64,000 nt of DNA from Fontibacter flavus (GCF_042432905.1 NZ_JBHLWI010000029.1:1-64000); one strand, 5' to 3'. Counted from the stretch's first letter, positions 35,954-45,470 are shown. Numbers and translations: made by a program. The notes: generated by a model from the letters alone, not told the origin.

Positions 35954-37336
35954 TTATAAAGCAGACCAGTCTGCCCATCCACCAGCATAGTTTTGGACAT
36001 TGTCAAAGCCATTGGCTTTCAAGATAGAGTAGGCAATAGCTGCCCTACCACCACTTTGACAATGGATGATTACTGGTTTGTCTTTTGATACTTTATCTAA
36101 GTTCTGTGGAAGTTTGCCTACGAATAGGTTGTCTGCTCCGTCGATATGTCCTTTTTTGTATTCTGCCACACCTCTTACATCTATTACCTGAACATTTCCT
36201 TCAGCAAGTTTAGCTTTTACAACTTCCTTGTCGATAGTTGTATAAGTATCCAAATTGCCGGTTTCAAATGCAGCAAGTTGGGCTGGGGTAATATATCCAT
36301 AGATGTTGTCCAATCCAATTCTCATCAGTTTTCTGGTTAGGTCTTCAACCTGATCTTCTTCAGCTATTAGAACAAAGAACTCATCATAATTGAGGTACCA
36401 ACCCATCCAAGTGGAGAAGGAGTTGTTATTGGTTATGTTGAAAGTTCCTTTCAAAAATCCTTTAGCGTATTCTTCAGGAGTTCTGGCATCTACGATTTTT
36501 AGGCCTTCATTTTTCGCTTTGGCAAAGGCTTCTTTGGAAAGGTTTTGAACTTTAGGTACTTCAGTCAATAATTTTCTGTCCACCTTGTTCAACTTCTTCA
36601 TCATGGCAAAGTACTTTGGAGGCTCAGGTTGATCCGCCAATAATTCTTTTGTGAAGGCAGTTTTGTCATTCAGCAACTGCAAAGCCCAGTTTCTGATTTT
36701 TTCGTAACCTACTGTAGTCATTGGAACAGCACCCAAAGCTTTTCCACAGGCAGACCCTGCGCCATGTCCTGGCCATACTTGGATATAGTCACCCAATTTA
36801 CTGAACTCTTGTAAGGAATCGTACATCTGAGCTGCTCCAACATCTTGGGTACCCACAAGGCCAGCAGCCTGCTCAAGCAAATCAGGTCTACCCACATCAC
36901 CTACGAATACAAAGTCTCCGGTAAACAACATCACAGGTTCGTTTGTAGCAGGTTTATCTGTCAACAAGAAGCTTATACTTTCAGGTGTATGTCCTGGGGT
37001 ATGGATCACTTCAAATGTAAGGTTGCCCATTTTAACGACATCTCCACCTTTGATTTTGTTATGAGGGAATTCATATTTCCAGTTTTCGTCACCTTCGTCA
37101 GAAAGGTACATTTCTGCTCCGGTCAATGCCGCCAACTCTCTGGAGCCACTTAGGAAATCTGCATGGATATGGGTTTCCAAAATATGGGTGATTTTCATGT
37201 TGTTGGCTTTCGCGATCTGTAGATAAGTATCTACATCCCTTTTTGGATCGATCACGGCCGCAACACCACCTGCCTGACAACCGATTACATAACTGGCCTG
37301 GGCCAAACTTTTGTCATAAACTAATTCGAAGAACAT
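35954..37336 (-). CDS. Metallo-beta-lactamase-fold protein with two rhodanese domains
   Basis: A 460-residue cytoplasmic protein. Residues ~1-240 are an MBL-fold hydrolase/persulfide-dioxygenase-like domain (THIHADFLSG, HTPGHTPES, GDFVFVGDVGRPDLL, WPGHGAGSACGK). The first rhodanese domain (~265-350) has no active-site Cys (FVLIAEEDQ in that position). The second (~365-460) has it (IIHCQSGGRAAIAY). ETHE1-like relatives oxidise glutathione persulfide or handle thiol-bound sulfur. Sulfide/persulfide metabolism is likely; the reaction is inferred. Confidence 0.88.
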   Translation of the reverse strand: MFFELVYDKSLAQASYVIGCQAGGVAAVIDPKRDVDTYLQIAKANNMKITHILETHIHADFLSGSRELAALTGAEMYLSDEGDENWKYEFPHNKIKGGDVVKMGNLTFEVIHTPGHTPESISFLLTDKPATNEPVMLFTGDFVFVGDVGRPDLLEQAAGLVGTQDVGAAQMYDSLQEFSKLGDYIQVWPGHGAGSACGKALGAVPMTTVGYEKIRNWALQLLNDKTAFTKELLADQPEPPKYFAMMKKLNKVDRKLLTEVPKVQNLSKEAFAKAKNEGLKIVDARTPEEYAKGFLKGTFNITNNNSFSTWMGWYLNYDEFFVLIAEEDQVEDLTRKLMRIGLDNIYGYITPAQLAAFETGNLDTYTTIDKEVVKAKLAEGNVQVIDVRGVAEYKKGHIDGADNLFVGKLPQNLDKVSKDKPVIIHCQSGGRAAIAYSILKANGFDNVQNYAGGWADWSAL

Positions 37337-37611
37337 ATTTTTCTTTTTTTATTGTTTTAAACTTAATTTGATTTTTAGATTAATTCCAAAATCACATTGC
37401 AAAAATCAATAATTCATGGATTAAGTTTTGTGAGAATTGTTACTTTGTTGTTTTTTTCCTTCAAGTGGCTCATTTCAGCAACATTATTGCCAAAGTTTTT
37501 CCATTATAGGGAGATTGGGAAAAATATGTCGAGGATTTTATGGTTATCAAACAAGCAACAAAAAAGAGTCGGTATTTAGGTTTCCTAAGGCCAGTTAGAA
37601 AACTTTTTAAA

Positions 37612-38925
37612 TCAAAAGCAGGAATTGAACTCAAGACTTTTGTCCAATTGAAAGGTGCAGATTGCCTGTCCGCAAAATGTTTTCCATTCCAGTCCTCTTT
37701 CTATTTGCTTAAGAGAAAGGTGCTTTAAGCTTCTTGGATTTTCTGATAAGGCATCCCCGTCCCACCAATGTTCAAGCGATGATCCAAGCGTCCCTTTGAT
37801 CATCAAGGCCGAATAATTTTTGGTGGATGCGCGAAACACTACCAATACTTCTTCATCAAAGGCCAAAACATCCTGGATGTCTTCAAAATAAAAATTTTCT
37901 TTCCCATCCGTGGAATTATTGATCAACCTATCTAAGGTGATGCTACTTACAATTTTTTGACCAGGATTGATCAATGCTCCATTTGATCCAAATTCATAAT
38001 ACATGATATCTATAGCACAGGGAATGGTTTTGCATTCGGTTGTTATCAAACCATATCTTTGATCATTGATCTGTACCAACCGACTTTCTTGAATTTTATT
38101 TTCTGAAATGGATATGTTCCATTTTACCTTTCCCTGGTGATCTATCATGATAAGTCCGGTTTCAGTTCTGGATTCATCAACATAAAATGCCAATATTTCC
38201 CCATTCTGATTGACAATAAAAGATCGAACTGGATAATTGATGAGATAGTGCTGCTGTATGTCCAATGCAGAAGATAATTTGATTATCTGTATAGGGTCGT
38301 AATAATATAAATTTGAGGCATTGGATAAATATAAATTTCCCAACTGATCATAAAAGTGAGACCTGAATACGATTTGGTCATGGATGTTCGTCATAAGTTC
38401 TGTGCCGTTTTGGTCATATACTTTAGAAACTGGCAGGAGATTGTCGTCCATATTCCTGATCCAGCCCGAAATCAGAATTTTATCATCAAAAAATGCTCCG
38501 AAGGTAGTTTGTCCAATCCCTAAACTTTTATGCCATAAGGTCTGTCCATTTGAATTCATCAACGCAATTTCAAATGATTCAGATTTGGCAGGACCTGTAC
38601 CTATAGCCGGGGAACCAAATAGAAAATGGTTGGATACAGAGAGACCATAAAATGAACGGCCAAAGGTGTACCATATACTGTTATATCCTATTTGGTGAGG
38701 AATTTTACTGATTAAATTCGAATTTTTATTTCCGGCCTGCTCACATGGATCTTGAATAGGGGTGGAGGGTTCTTCTTTCTCACAAGAAAAGAGCAATAAT
38801 ATCAAGATTGTAACAATAATATTTTTTGAGATCCATTTTAGCGTATTGGCATAAAAATTTAAAGCAGTCAAATCTCGATGTTGACTTCCTATGGATCGGA
38901 TTGTATGGGTAAAAAAAATGGCCAA
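37612..38925 (-). CDS. Uncharacterised lipoprotein with propeller-like repeats
   Basis: A 437-codon frame with a lipobox-like segment (IIVTILILLLFSC, Cys near 48) followed by ~390 residues of repeating beta-strand pattern (ALMNSNGQTLWHKSLG, KVYDQNGTELMTN, IDHQGKVKWNIS), reminiscent of PQQ/WD-type propellers. No known family is recognised. The first codon is TTG at 38925; a later TTG at 38871 would give a more typical signal peptide length. Its function is unknown. Confidence 0.65.
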   Translation of the reverse strand: MAIFFTHTIRSIGSQHRDLTALNFYANTLKWISKNIIVTILILLLFSCEKEEPSTPIQDPCEQAGNKNSNLISKIPHQIGYNSIWYTFGRSFYGLSVSNHFLFGSPAIGTGPAKSESFEIALMNSNGQTLWHKSLGIGQTTFGAFFDDKILISGWIRNMDDNLLPVSKVYDQNGTELMTNIHDQIVFRSHFYDQLGNLYLSNASNLYYYDPIQIIKLSSALDIQQHYLINYPVRSFIVNQNGEILAFYVDESRTETGLIMIDHQGKVKWNISISENKIQESRLVQINDQRYGLITTECKTIPCAIDIMYYEFGSNGALINPGQKIVSSITLDRLINNSTDGKENFYFEDIQDVLAFDEEVLVVFRASTKNYSALMIKGTLGSSLEHWWDGDALSENPRSLKHLSLKQIERGLEWKTFCGQAICTFQLDKSLEFNSCF

Positions 38926-38979
38926 AGTGTAACAAATAATGATCAGTTAAATTTACAAAAAATTACGTAGATTTTTGAT

Positions 38980-39207
38980 TCAACTTTTGGAAAGATGAAT
39001 GATGCCTACTGGGCAATTTCTGGCTGCTGCAACATTGTCTTCCCACTCTTCATCTGGAACTTTCAGGTTGAAAAAGCCGTTTTTTCCCTTGGCTTCCAGC
39101 AGGACACATTTCCCGTCTTTTTTGGACATGGCCCAGCGATAGGGTGCCGCTTCCACGCAGGCATTGCAGCCAATACAGTTTCGCCTGATAAACGTTATCC
39201 GTATCAT
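38980..39207 (-). CDS. Small ferredoxin-like [4Fe-4S] protein
   Basis: A 75-residue protein with one CIGCNACVEAAP cluster motif at the N-terminus and a NCPVG motif near the C-terminus, so one [4Fe-4S] cluster is expected. It overlaps the U32-peptidase-family gene by 4 bases, indicating tight coupling and a probable electron-transfer partnership with that enzyme. Confidence 0.85.
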   Translation of the reverse strand: MIRITFIRRNCIGCNACVEAAPYRWAMSKKDGKCVLLEAKGKNGFFNLKVPDEEWEDNVAAARNCPVGIIHLSKS

Positions 39208-40436
39208 GCATCCACTATTTTATACAGTCGGTCCCCATTTTTAATCGGTCTCTCCAAAGGCATGGAGAAGACCTGACCTTTTTCCACTGAAATTACCTGT
39301 TGGTCATTTACCCGTAATTCAGATACAATTTGTTGGTGTACTCCTGTAACCGGACCTATAAACATGATTTCATCCCCCAATTTGAGCTGCTGGGTTTCCA
39401 TCTGAAATTCACCAACTGAGATTTTATTGAAAAAATGGGTCATTTTACCCAAGAAGATTTTTTTGGTGGTGGCGACAGATCCATAGCTATCACTCCATTC
39501 TCCCATTTTTCGGCCAAGGTAATAACCATCCCAAAAACCTCTATTATAGACTTTATCCAGTTCAGATTTCCAAACCTCTATTTTTTCTGAGGTATATGTA
39601 CCTGCTGCAATGGCATCTAATGCTTCCCTATAACATTTTGTCACTGTATATACATAATCTGCAGCACGGGCTCTTCCTTCAATTTTGATCACAGAAACTC
39701 CTGAATCCACAATTTTGTCCAAAAAATCTATGGTACACAAGTCTTTGGCCGACATGATGTATTCATTGTCTATTTCATAGGTAGTGCCGTCTTCCCGGTC
39801 TGTAACTTCATAAGTCCTACGGCAGTTTTGAATACAGGCACCACGGTTCGCGGAAGCATTATGGGAATGAAGACTCAGGTAGCATTTTCCTGATACCGCC
39901 ATACATAGGGCTCCATGGGCAAATATTTCCAGTTTGACCAAATTCCCAGAAGGCCCTTTGATCTGTCTTCTCTCGATCTCGCGGGCCATTTCTTTCACCT
40001 GCTTGAGACTGAGTTCCCTGGCCAGTACCATCAGGTCTCCGAAATGGGCATAGAAAGAGAGTGCGTCAATATTACTGACATTGGCCTGGGTGGAAATATG
40101 GATGGGGACACCTACCTCCTTGGCGTATGCCATAACTGCAGGATCTGAAGCGATAATGGCATCCACCTTGGCAACTTTTGCGGCCTGTACGATCCGGCGC
40201 ATCAGTGTCAGGTCATGATTGTACAGTACAGTATTTACGGTCAGGTAAGCTTTGGCCTCTTCTGCATGGCATCGGCTGACAATTTCCTCAAGATCTTCCA
40301 CTACAAAATTATTGGATGCCCTTGCCCGCATATTGAGTTGCTCAATACCAAAATAAACAGCATCTGCTCCGGCCTGCAATGCTGCCGCCAAGGCTTCAAA
40401 AGACCCTGCCGGTGCCAGTAATTCCACTTTTTTCAT
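39204..40436 (-). CDS. U32-family protein (TrhP/RlhA-like RNA hydroxylation factor)
   Basis: A 410-residue protein of the family formerly called peptidase U32. The opening is VELLAPAGSFEALAAALQAG with ADAVYFG, and the body contains EIFAHGALCMAVSGKCYLS followed by NRGACIQNCRR. The four conserved Cys in these segments bind a [4Fe-4S] cluster in characterised relatives. TrhP and RlhA hydroxylate tRNA wobble uridine or 23S rRNA cytidine, with prephenate as a precursor in E. coli. The coupled ferredoxin gene (4-base overlap) fits an electron-requiring reaction. Which RNA is modified is unclear. Confidence 0.88.
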   Translation of the reverse strand: MKKVELLAPAGSFEALAAALQAGADAVYFGIEQLNMRARASNNFVVEDLEEIVSRCHAEEAKAYLTVNTVLYNHDLTLMRRIVQAAKVAKVDAIIASDPAVMAYAKEVGVPIHISTQANVSNIDALSFYAHFGDLMVLARELSLKQVKEMAREIERRQIKGPSGNLVKLEIFAHGALCMAVSGKCYLSLHSHNASANRGACIQNCRRTYEVTDREDGTTYEIDNEYIMSAKDLCTIDFLDKIVDSGVSVIKIEGRARAADYVYTVTKCYREALDAIAAGTYTSEKIEVWKSELDKVYNRGFWDGYYLGRKMGEWSDSYGSVATTKKIFLGKMTHFFNKISVGEFQMETQQLKLGDEIMFIGPVTGVHQQIVSELRVNDQQVISVEKGQVFSMPLERPIKNGDRLYKIVDA

Positions 40437-40515
40437 GCTGCAAAAGAATATGCTATTTCAGCTAATGCCAATGATTGAAGTCATGCCAATAACTGCTAAA
40501 AGTCAGCAAATCAGC

Positions 40516-41331
40516 CTAGAGAATTTTCTTGCCTCTGAATTCATCCATGGATTTGTACACCTTTAGCCATTTCCCAACTACAAGGTCAAACCAGCGGATT
40601 GGCAGTAGGCCTTTTAAAAATGGGGTCATATATACTGACCATGGCATGCGGATAATGATTTTATCCTTTTCAACAGCTCTGATAATTCGTTGTGCCGTTT
40701 TTTCCGGTTCCAAAATAGGTTGTATCCAATGGGTTTTTACCCCTTCAAACATTCCAGTACTGATATAGCTAGGGGTCACGGTGGTGACATTGACAGGACT
40801 GCCTACGGCTTCTAATTCTAAGCGCAAAGACTCAGACCAAGCGGTGACTGCCCATTTGCTGGCAGCATAAACCGACATTTTGGGATTGGCGACCAAACTT
40901 GCTGCAGAAGAAATGTTGACAATATGGCCCTGCTTTCTATCCATCATGCCCGGCAAGATTTCTCTTGTAAGGTGCATCAGGGCAGCAGTGTTGATCGCCA
41001 TGGTTTTTTGGATTTTCTCATGGGAGTTTTGCCAGAAATTGCCTCCTACGATGATGCCTGCATTGTTGATCAGGATGTTGATTTGGAGATTTTCTTTTTC
41101 AAGTTCAAGACAAGCTATTTTGATCTCGTCCAATTGGGAGACATCCACTTTTTGAGTTGTTACTTGCCCAAGATGAGCAAACTCTTTTGCTGTCCGGTTC
41201 ATGGCCTCTTGGTCAATATCCCAAATCACCAAATTCCGGGCACCTTTTTCAAGTGCAATTCTGCCCATGATTTTACCAATTCCCGAAGCTCCGCCAGTGA
41301 TCAGGATGTTTTGTTGATTGAAAGTGCTCAT
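40516..41331 (-). CDS. Short-chain dehydrogenase/reductase
   Basis: A 271-residue SDR. The nucleotide-binding motif is ITGGASGIGKIMGR, the structural NNAG is present, the catalytic residues are in ISSAASL and YAASKWAV (Y-x-x-x-K), and a C-terminal hydrophobic patch (PFLKGLLPIRWFDLVVGKWL) suggests membrane or lipid association. Substrate and cofactor preference are not clear. It overlaps the upstream 109-residue gene by 4 bases. Confidence 0.9.
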   Translation of the reverse strand: MSTFNQQNILITGGASGIGKIMGRIALEKGARNLVIWDIDQEAMNRTAKEFAHLGQVTTQKVDVSQLDEIKIACLELEKENLQINILINNAGIIVGGNFWQNSHEKIQKTMAINTAALMHLTREILPGMMDRKQGHIVNISSAASLVANPKMSVYAASKWAVTAWSESLRLELEAVGSPVNVTTVTPSYISTGMFEGVKTHWIQPILEPEKTAQRIIRAVEKDKIIIRMPWSVYMTPFLKGLLPIRWFDLVVGKWLKVYKSMDEFRGKKIL

Positions 41332-41657
41332 GAAGATTGGGTTTTATTGTTTCCTTGGTTGACCAGATCCCAAAACTCCTGAGCAGTTGTAGGGATTGTT
41401 GATCTAGAATGATGACTGTCTTCCTTTTCGATACCGATACCTAAAAGAAAAAAGGCAAAGTCCAGCGTATTGAAATGGGTTTTGTACTCATCCCGAACTT
41501 CGGCAGCATGCTGCATACAAAGATTGGTAGAGGGGTCCTCTTGTTGGAGATAGGTCAAACCCAGGTTTTGCTGTATCTGCTCAATCAATTCCCTGAAATA
41601 TCCTTCATGGATTTTATTAAGAAGGTAATTGACTTCGGATACGGGTTTGCCAGACAT
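41328..41657 (-). CDS. Small protein of unknown function, coupled to the SDR gene
   Basis: A 109-residue soluble, mainly helical protein without a signal peptide or known motif. Notable segments are RELIEQIQQNLGLTYLQQ and TLDFAFFLLGIGIEKEDSHH. The 4-base overlap with the SDR gene suggests co-translation. I do not recognise it. Confidence 0.65.
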   Translation of the reverse strand: MSGKPVSEVNYLLNKIHEGYFRELIEQIQQNLGLTYLQQEDPSTNLCMQHAAEVRDEYKTHFNTLDFAFFLLGIGIEKEDSHHSRSTIPTTAQEFWDLVNQGNNKTQSS

Positions 41658-41704
41658 TCCTATTGGGAGATTTGATCAGATATTTACTTGAAAATAGTCA
41701 TTTT

Positions 41705-42316
41705 CTAGTTCCAAAACTTGATTTTGTCCCAATATTTTACCGCTCTGATTTCAATTTCCCTGTAGGGATAAATCCTGTTTTTGGATAGGTTGTTAAAAAG
41801 TAAAGACATGATGAAGAGGATGATGATACCTGTTAAAATAGGGTTGATGAGATAAAAATATCCCATAGATTTTATTTCATCCGAACCGATATTGGCGATC
41901 AGGGCGATAGCCCCGCCCGGAGGATGCAGGGTTTTGGTGTATTGCATAGCTAAAATGGCAAGTGAAACAGCCAAGGCAGGTGAAAACCAAAGTAAGGATT
42001 CAATGTAGAAAAGATTGTAAACGGTGACCCCAATTGCGGCTGAGATCAGACTTCCAAAAAATAGATTTCTAGGTTGGGCAAAAGGGCTGTGTGGATTGCC
42101 AAATAAGATTACCGAGGTGGCCCCAAAAGCACCAATTAAAAACAGGATATCCGTATTGCCGTCAGTATGAAATAGATTTTGTAACAGACCTATAGCACTC
42201 AAGCCCAAAAAGCCACCAAAAAATGACCAAGCATTGTCTGTGGGATTGTGTCGGGTTTCCCGGTAGACGATATACCTGGCTTTTTGCAAGGTCTTTTTAA
42301 GCTTCTTCCTTTTCAT
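41705..42316 (-). CDS. HPP-family membrane protein (possible nitrite transporter)
   Basis: A 203-residue membrane protein with 4-5 hydrophobic helices and the family signature TLHPPGGAIALIANIG. Plant and cyanobacterial HPP proteins transport nitrite. The position near nirK and the SCO gene makes nitrite or nitrogen-oxide transport plausible here, but this is inference. I use the ATG at 42316 rather than a TTG at 42334. Confidence 0.83.
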   Translation of the reverse strand: MKRKKLKKTLQKARYIVYRETRHNPTDNAWSFFGGFLGLSAIGLLQNLFHTDGNTDILFLIGAFGATSVILFGNPHSPFAQPRNLFFGSLISAAIGVTVYNLFYIESLLWFSPALAVSLAILAMQYTKTLHPPGGAIALIANIGSDEIKSMGYFYLINPILTGIIILFIMSLLFNNLSKNRIYPYREIEIRAVKYWDKIKFWN

Positions 42317-42501
42317 GGGGGCAAAAATAAGCAAATTGCCAATAGGATCATTTTTCTTTATGACCTAAGATGATAAGGAATTGGTCGGGTTGTAATCCCA
42401 AACCTTGAAGTTAAAATCTGTAATCCTAATGCCCAGGACAGGGGAGAAGAGGAGTTAGAAATTCCTTTAATCTGTCCTCGAAATTGCAAATTCGGGGGGC
42501 A

Positions 42502-43092
42502 TTATTGCTTGGCTATGATCAGAATTTTATTGACAATTTCATCATTTTCAAGACCCAGGCCTTCTTTTTGGTATTGCATCACCCCATCCTTATCAAAAAC
42601 AGAAATAATATTGGAATGGGAGAAATCGATCGGATTGATTTGTTTGTATTTAACGGCTACGATATTGGCGAAATCCCTGACACCATCTTCCGTTCCCTGA
42701 AGGAAAAGCCATTTTTGATCTTCCATTCCGTTTTCTTTTGCAAAAGCTTTCAGTTTTTCAGGAGTGTCATTTATAGGATCTATACTTACGAGGACATATT
42801 GGATATTTTTTCCTTTTTTCAAGCTCACTTTTTCTTCAATCATCCTCATGTCAGCCACAAGTCTTGGACAGGCAGTTTTGCAAGAGATATAAATCATGAC
42901 AACCACTAGAGGTTTTCCTTTGAGGTCTTTAAACTCAATGCTTTCACCATGCTGGGTGTTCCATACGGAGGGAAGTTGGTAAATGGATAATTCATCAAAC
43001 TTGCCGGTTTCTTCCAACTGGTTTTCCAGTGTATTGTTTTCTTGACATGAGAACAGCAGGAAAGCAATCATAAGGATACTGAAGTATTTCAT
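42502..43092 (-). CDS. SCO1/SenC copper chaperone-like lipoprotein
   Basis: A 196-residue lipoprotein (MIAFLLFSC lipobox) with the thioredoxin-like SCO fold: copper-binding YISCKTACPRLVADM (C-x3-C), DPINDTPEKLKAFA, and a conserved His in FSHSNIISVFDKDG. SCO proteins deliver copper or reduce thiols at copper sites of oxidases. Beside nirK it most likely helps mature the copper nitrite reductase. It is 7 bases downstream of the FGE-like gene. Confidence 0.9.
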   Translation of the reverse strand: MKYFSILMIAFLLFSCQENNTLENQLEETGKFDELSIYQLPSVWNTQHGESIEFKDLKGKPLVVVMIYISCKTACPRLVADMRMIEEKVSLKKGKNIQYVLVSIDPINDTPEKLKAFAKENGMEDQKWLFLQGTEDGVRDFANIVAVKYKQINPIDFSHSNIISVFDKDGVMQYQKEGLGLENDEIVNKILIIAKQ

Positions 43093-43099
43093 GGTGATG

Positions 43100-43888
43100 T
43101 TATTTAAATGTCAAATGATTGGAAGATGTGGCATCTTGGGCACATCTAAACCCCAATGTGGTGATGGAGAAATTAGCTTTTAGGCTGGATCTCATGGCAT
43201 ATCTCATAAACGCCGCATAGTTCATCATGTCCTTGGCACCTATGGCACCGCCCGCACAGAATAATCCTGCGTCTGTATTGCCATTATTGCGGGATTCTCC
43301 CGTCAGGATGATGGAATTGAAGTCCTGTGTCCATTCCCAAACCATACCATGCATATCCTTAACGCCCCAATAGTTGGCTTTTGATTGGCCAATTGTTTTC
43401 ATAAAGGTTTTTGGTTCTTCATAGCTTCTAAGGATTGATACGTTATAAAGGCTGTCTGTTCTGGCGTCTTTTTTATTGGCTGAGGCCATGGCAGCAAACT
43501 CCCATTCGTCCACTGTAGGCAATCTTTTACCCTGACATTCACAATAAGCTTTGGCTGCAAACCAGGAAACCATGGTGACGGGTTTATCCAGCATGTTTAA
43601 GGGAGCTGTTAAGTCATTTTCCCAGTTCGAGAGGTACCTACTATCGGCGAACAGTCTTTTTACTTTAGATCTTTGCCAGTTGGGAAATTGGTGCACAAAG
43701 TCCTGAAATTCTCTATAGGAGACAGGCGTTATGTCCAGGTAAAAATCCTTGACCTTAGTTTCCGCCTGTTCACCCACTCCGTAAAGGGGGGTATATTCCC
43801 CCCCTTTCATCAGAGCCATGTTTTGTTGTTGGGCGGTGGCATTGTTTACAAGGAAAAATGCTACCACCAGGATTAATATTTTTTTCAT
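43100..43888 (-). CDS. FGE-fold (sulfatase-modifying-factor-like) exported protein lacking the catalytic cysteines
   Basis: A 262-residue exported protein (signal peptide ending VNNATAQ) of the formylglycine-generating/SUMF1 fold: GGEYTPLYG, VSYREFQDFVHQFPNW, VTMVSWFAAKAYCECQGKRLPT, WEFAAMA, WGVKDMHGMVWEWTQDF and LGFRCAQ. In true FGE the two active Cys sit in the R-x-C region; the equivalent here (GGAIGAKDMMNYAAFMRYAMR) has none. It therefore probably has a structural or assembly role for NirK. It overlaps nirK by 1 base. Confidence 0.86.
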   Translation of the reverse strand: MKKILILVVAFFLVNNATAQQQNMALMKGGEYTPLYGVGEQAETKVKDFYLDITPVSYREFQDFVHQFPNWQRSKVKRLFADSRYLSNWENDLTAPLNMLDKPVTMVSWFAAKAYCECQGKRLPTVDEWEFAAMASANKKDARTDSLYNVSILRSYEEPKTFMKTIGQSKANYWGVKDMHGMVWEWTQDFNSIILTGESRNNGNTDAGLFCAGGAIGAKDMMNYAAFMRYAMRSSLKANFSITTLGFRCAQDATSSNHLTFK

Positions 43889-45363
43889 TACTTTCTTCTT
43901 TTGCTCACCATTTCGGGTGTGATTTCAGAACCTTTGTTTCCCCAGCTGTTATACACATAAGTTAGAACTGCAGCAACTTCGGAATCACTGAGTTGTTGGG
44001 AGGGCATGATACTGTTGTATTTTTTACCATTCACAGTGATTTCACCGCTAAGTCCGTGCAATAGAACATCTATGGCTCTATTTTCATCGGCATTGAGGAA
44101 GTCAGCTTTGGCCAAAGGGGGGAAAGCATTTGCTACCCCTTCTCCATTTGCCTGATGACAGGCAAAGCAAGCCTGCATGTAGATTTTTTTTCCAGACTCA
44201 ATGAGTTCACTTTTGGTCAGGCTGACAGGTTGTTTAACTGCATTGCCGTCTTTTGGCATTTTCTGGATGGTTCCACCTTCAGGCATATAGATGCCTTCCA
44301 TGATTTCGCCTGCAAAAATCTTCTTGTTTTCTTCTCCTGTCACACTGATGATACCCAAGGCACCTTTGTTGAATGCCCTGAATATGGAATGGTCTACCAA
44401 TACCAGGTTGGAAGGTACTTCTGCTTTGAATTCCAAAATAGCAGCTCCACCAGCAGGGATTAGGGTAGTGCCCACATTGTAATTGATTTGGTCACCGCCA
44501 TCTACATATACTTTATCGAATATTTCACCAATGACGTGGAAGGATGAGGCGAGATTAGGGCCGCCATTTCCAAAGAAGATGCGGATTGTTTCTCCTGCTT
44601 TTGCCTGAAGGGCATTTTCACCGCTGAGGGCATTTACGCTTCCGTTGAAGACCACATAATCCGGTCTCTCATCATAGGCTTTCTGCATGTCAAAGGGCTG
44701 TAATCCTGGATCTCCAAATTTTCCTTCTGTATAAAAATCTCCCTGCATCACATAGAATTCTTTGTCCACAGGGGGGAGACCGCCTTCCGGTTCAACCAAG
44801 ATCAATCCATACATACCGTTTGCAATGTGCATTCCAACTGGAGCAGTGGCACAGTGGTATACAAAGAGTCCAGGATTGATGAGCTTAAATGAAAATGTTT
44901 TTTCATGGCCGGGAGCAACAAAAGATGCTTCAGCACCGCCGCCTTGTCCTGTGACAGCGTGAAGGTCTATATTGTGCGGTAGTTTGTTGTTAGGGTGGTT
45001 TTTGATGGTAAACTCCACTTCATCACCTACTCTGGCTCTGATAAAAGAACCTGGCACCGTACCTCCGAATGTCCAATACACATAAGACACCCCATTGGAC
45101 ATCTCCATTTCCTCTTCAATGATTTCCATTTCCATGTACAGTTTCATCGCTGGTCTATTGCCTACTGGAGGTGGTACAAGTGGGGGAGAAGTCAGTTCCG
45201 CCACCATTTCGCCAAATACTTTGGTTTTGCTATGGTCCTTCATGTATTTGGAGTTGCCTGTGTTTTTGGATTGACTTTGTGTGCAGGCATTAAACACGAA
45301 AGCTGATAAAAGGAGTAAAAGATAAAAATATCCTTTAAATAAACGCGATTTTAATGTAGTCAT
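43888..45363 (-). CDS. nirK: Copper nitrite reductase NirK fused to cytochrome c
   Basis: A 491-residue lipoprotein (FVFNAC, Cys27) reducing nitrite to NO. Two cupredoxin domains carry a complete site set: type-1 Cu H130, C171, H179, M184 (PHNIDLH, YHCATAPVGMHIANGM) and type-2 Cu H135, H170 and H276 (SSFHVIG), with catalytic Asp133. A C-terminal class I cytochrome c (~385-475) has CFACH (399-403) and a likely Met453 ligand (SIMPSQQ). The fused heme would feed electrons directly to the type-1 copper. It starts a transcript with the FGE-like and SCO genes. An Fnr-type site is centred about 101 bases upstream of the ATG. Confidence 0.97.
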   Translation of the reverse strand: MTTLKSRLFKGYFYLLLLLSAFVFNACTQSQSKNTGNSKYMKDHSKTKVFGEMVAELTSPPLVPPPVGNRPAMKLYMEMEIIEEEMEMSNGVSYVYWTFGGTVPGSFIRARVGDEVEFTIKNHPNNKLPHNIDLHAVTGQGGGAEASFVAPGHEKTFSFKLINPGLFVYHCATAPVGMHIANGMYGLILVEPEGGLPPVDKEFYVMQGDFYTEGKFGDPGLQPFDMQKAYDERPDYVVFNGSVNALSGENALQAKAGETIRIFFGNGGPNLASSFHVIGEIFDKVYVDGGDQINYNVGTTLIPAGGAAILEFKAEVPSNLVLVDHSIFRAFNKGALGIISVTGEENKKIFAGEIMEGIYMPEGGTIQKMPKDGNAVKQPVSLTKSELIESGKKIYMQACFACHQANGEGVANAFPPLAKADFLNADENRAIDVLLHGLSGEITVNGKKYNSIMPSQQLSDSEVAAVLTYVYNSWGNKGSEITPEMVSKRRK

Positions 45364-45427
45364 GGTTTTAAGATTAGAATTTATTAATGAAGTGATTCGC
45401 TGAACGTGGTGACTGTTTAAATCGAAA

Positions 45428-45470
45428 CAAAGAAAATGGGTACTGCATTAATGCCTTATGATACTTGTCA
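45428..45470 (-). promoter_or_regulatory. Fnr-type box and putative nirK promoter
   Basis: TGATACTTGTCA (45459-45470) matches TGA-N6-TCA. On the minus strand TTTCTTTG (45435-45428) follows about 34 bases after the box centre and is one mismatch from the Bacteroidota -7 element. This spacing fits class-II activation at about -41.5. Confidence 0.6.

Noticed and set aside
37397..37728. Two small overlapping plus-strand frames next to the MBL-rhodanese gene
   Set aside because: They lack any motif, and one runs into the 3' end of the convergent lipoprotein gene.
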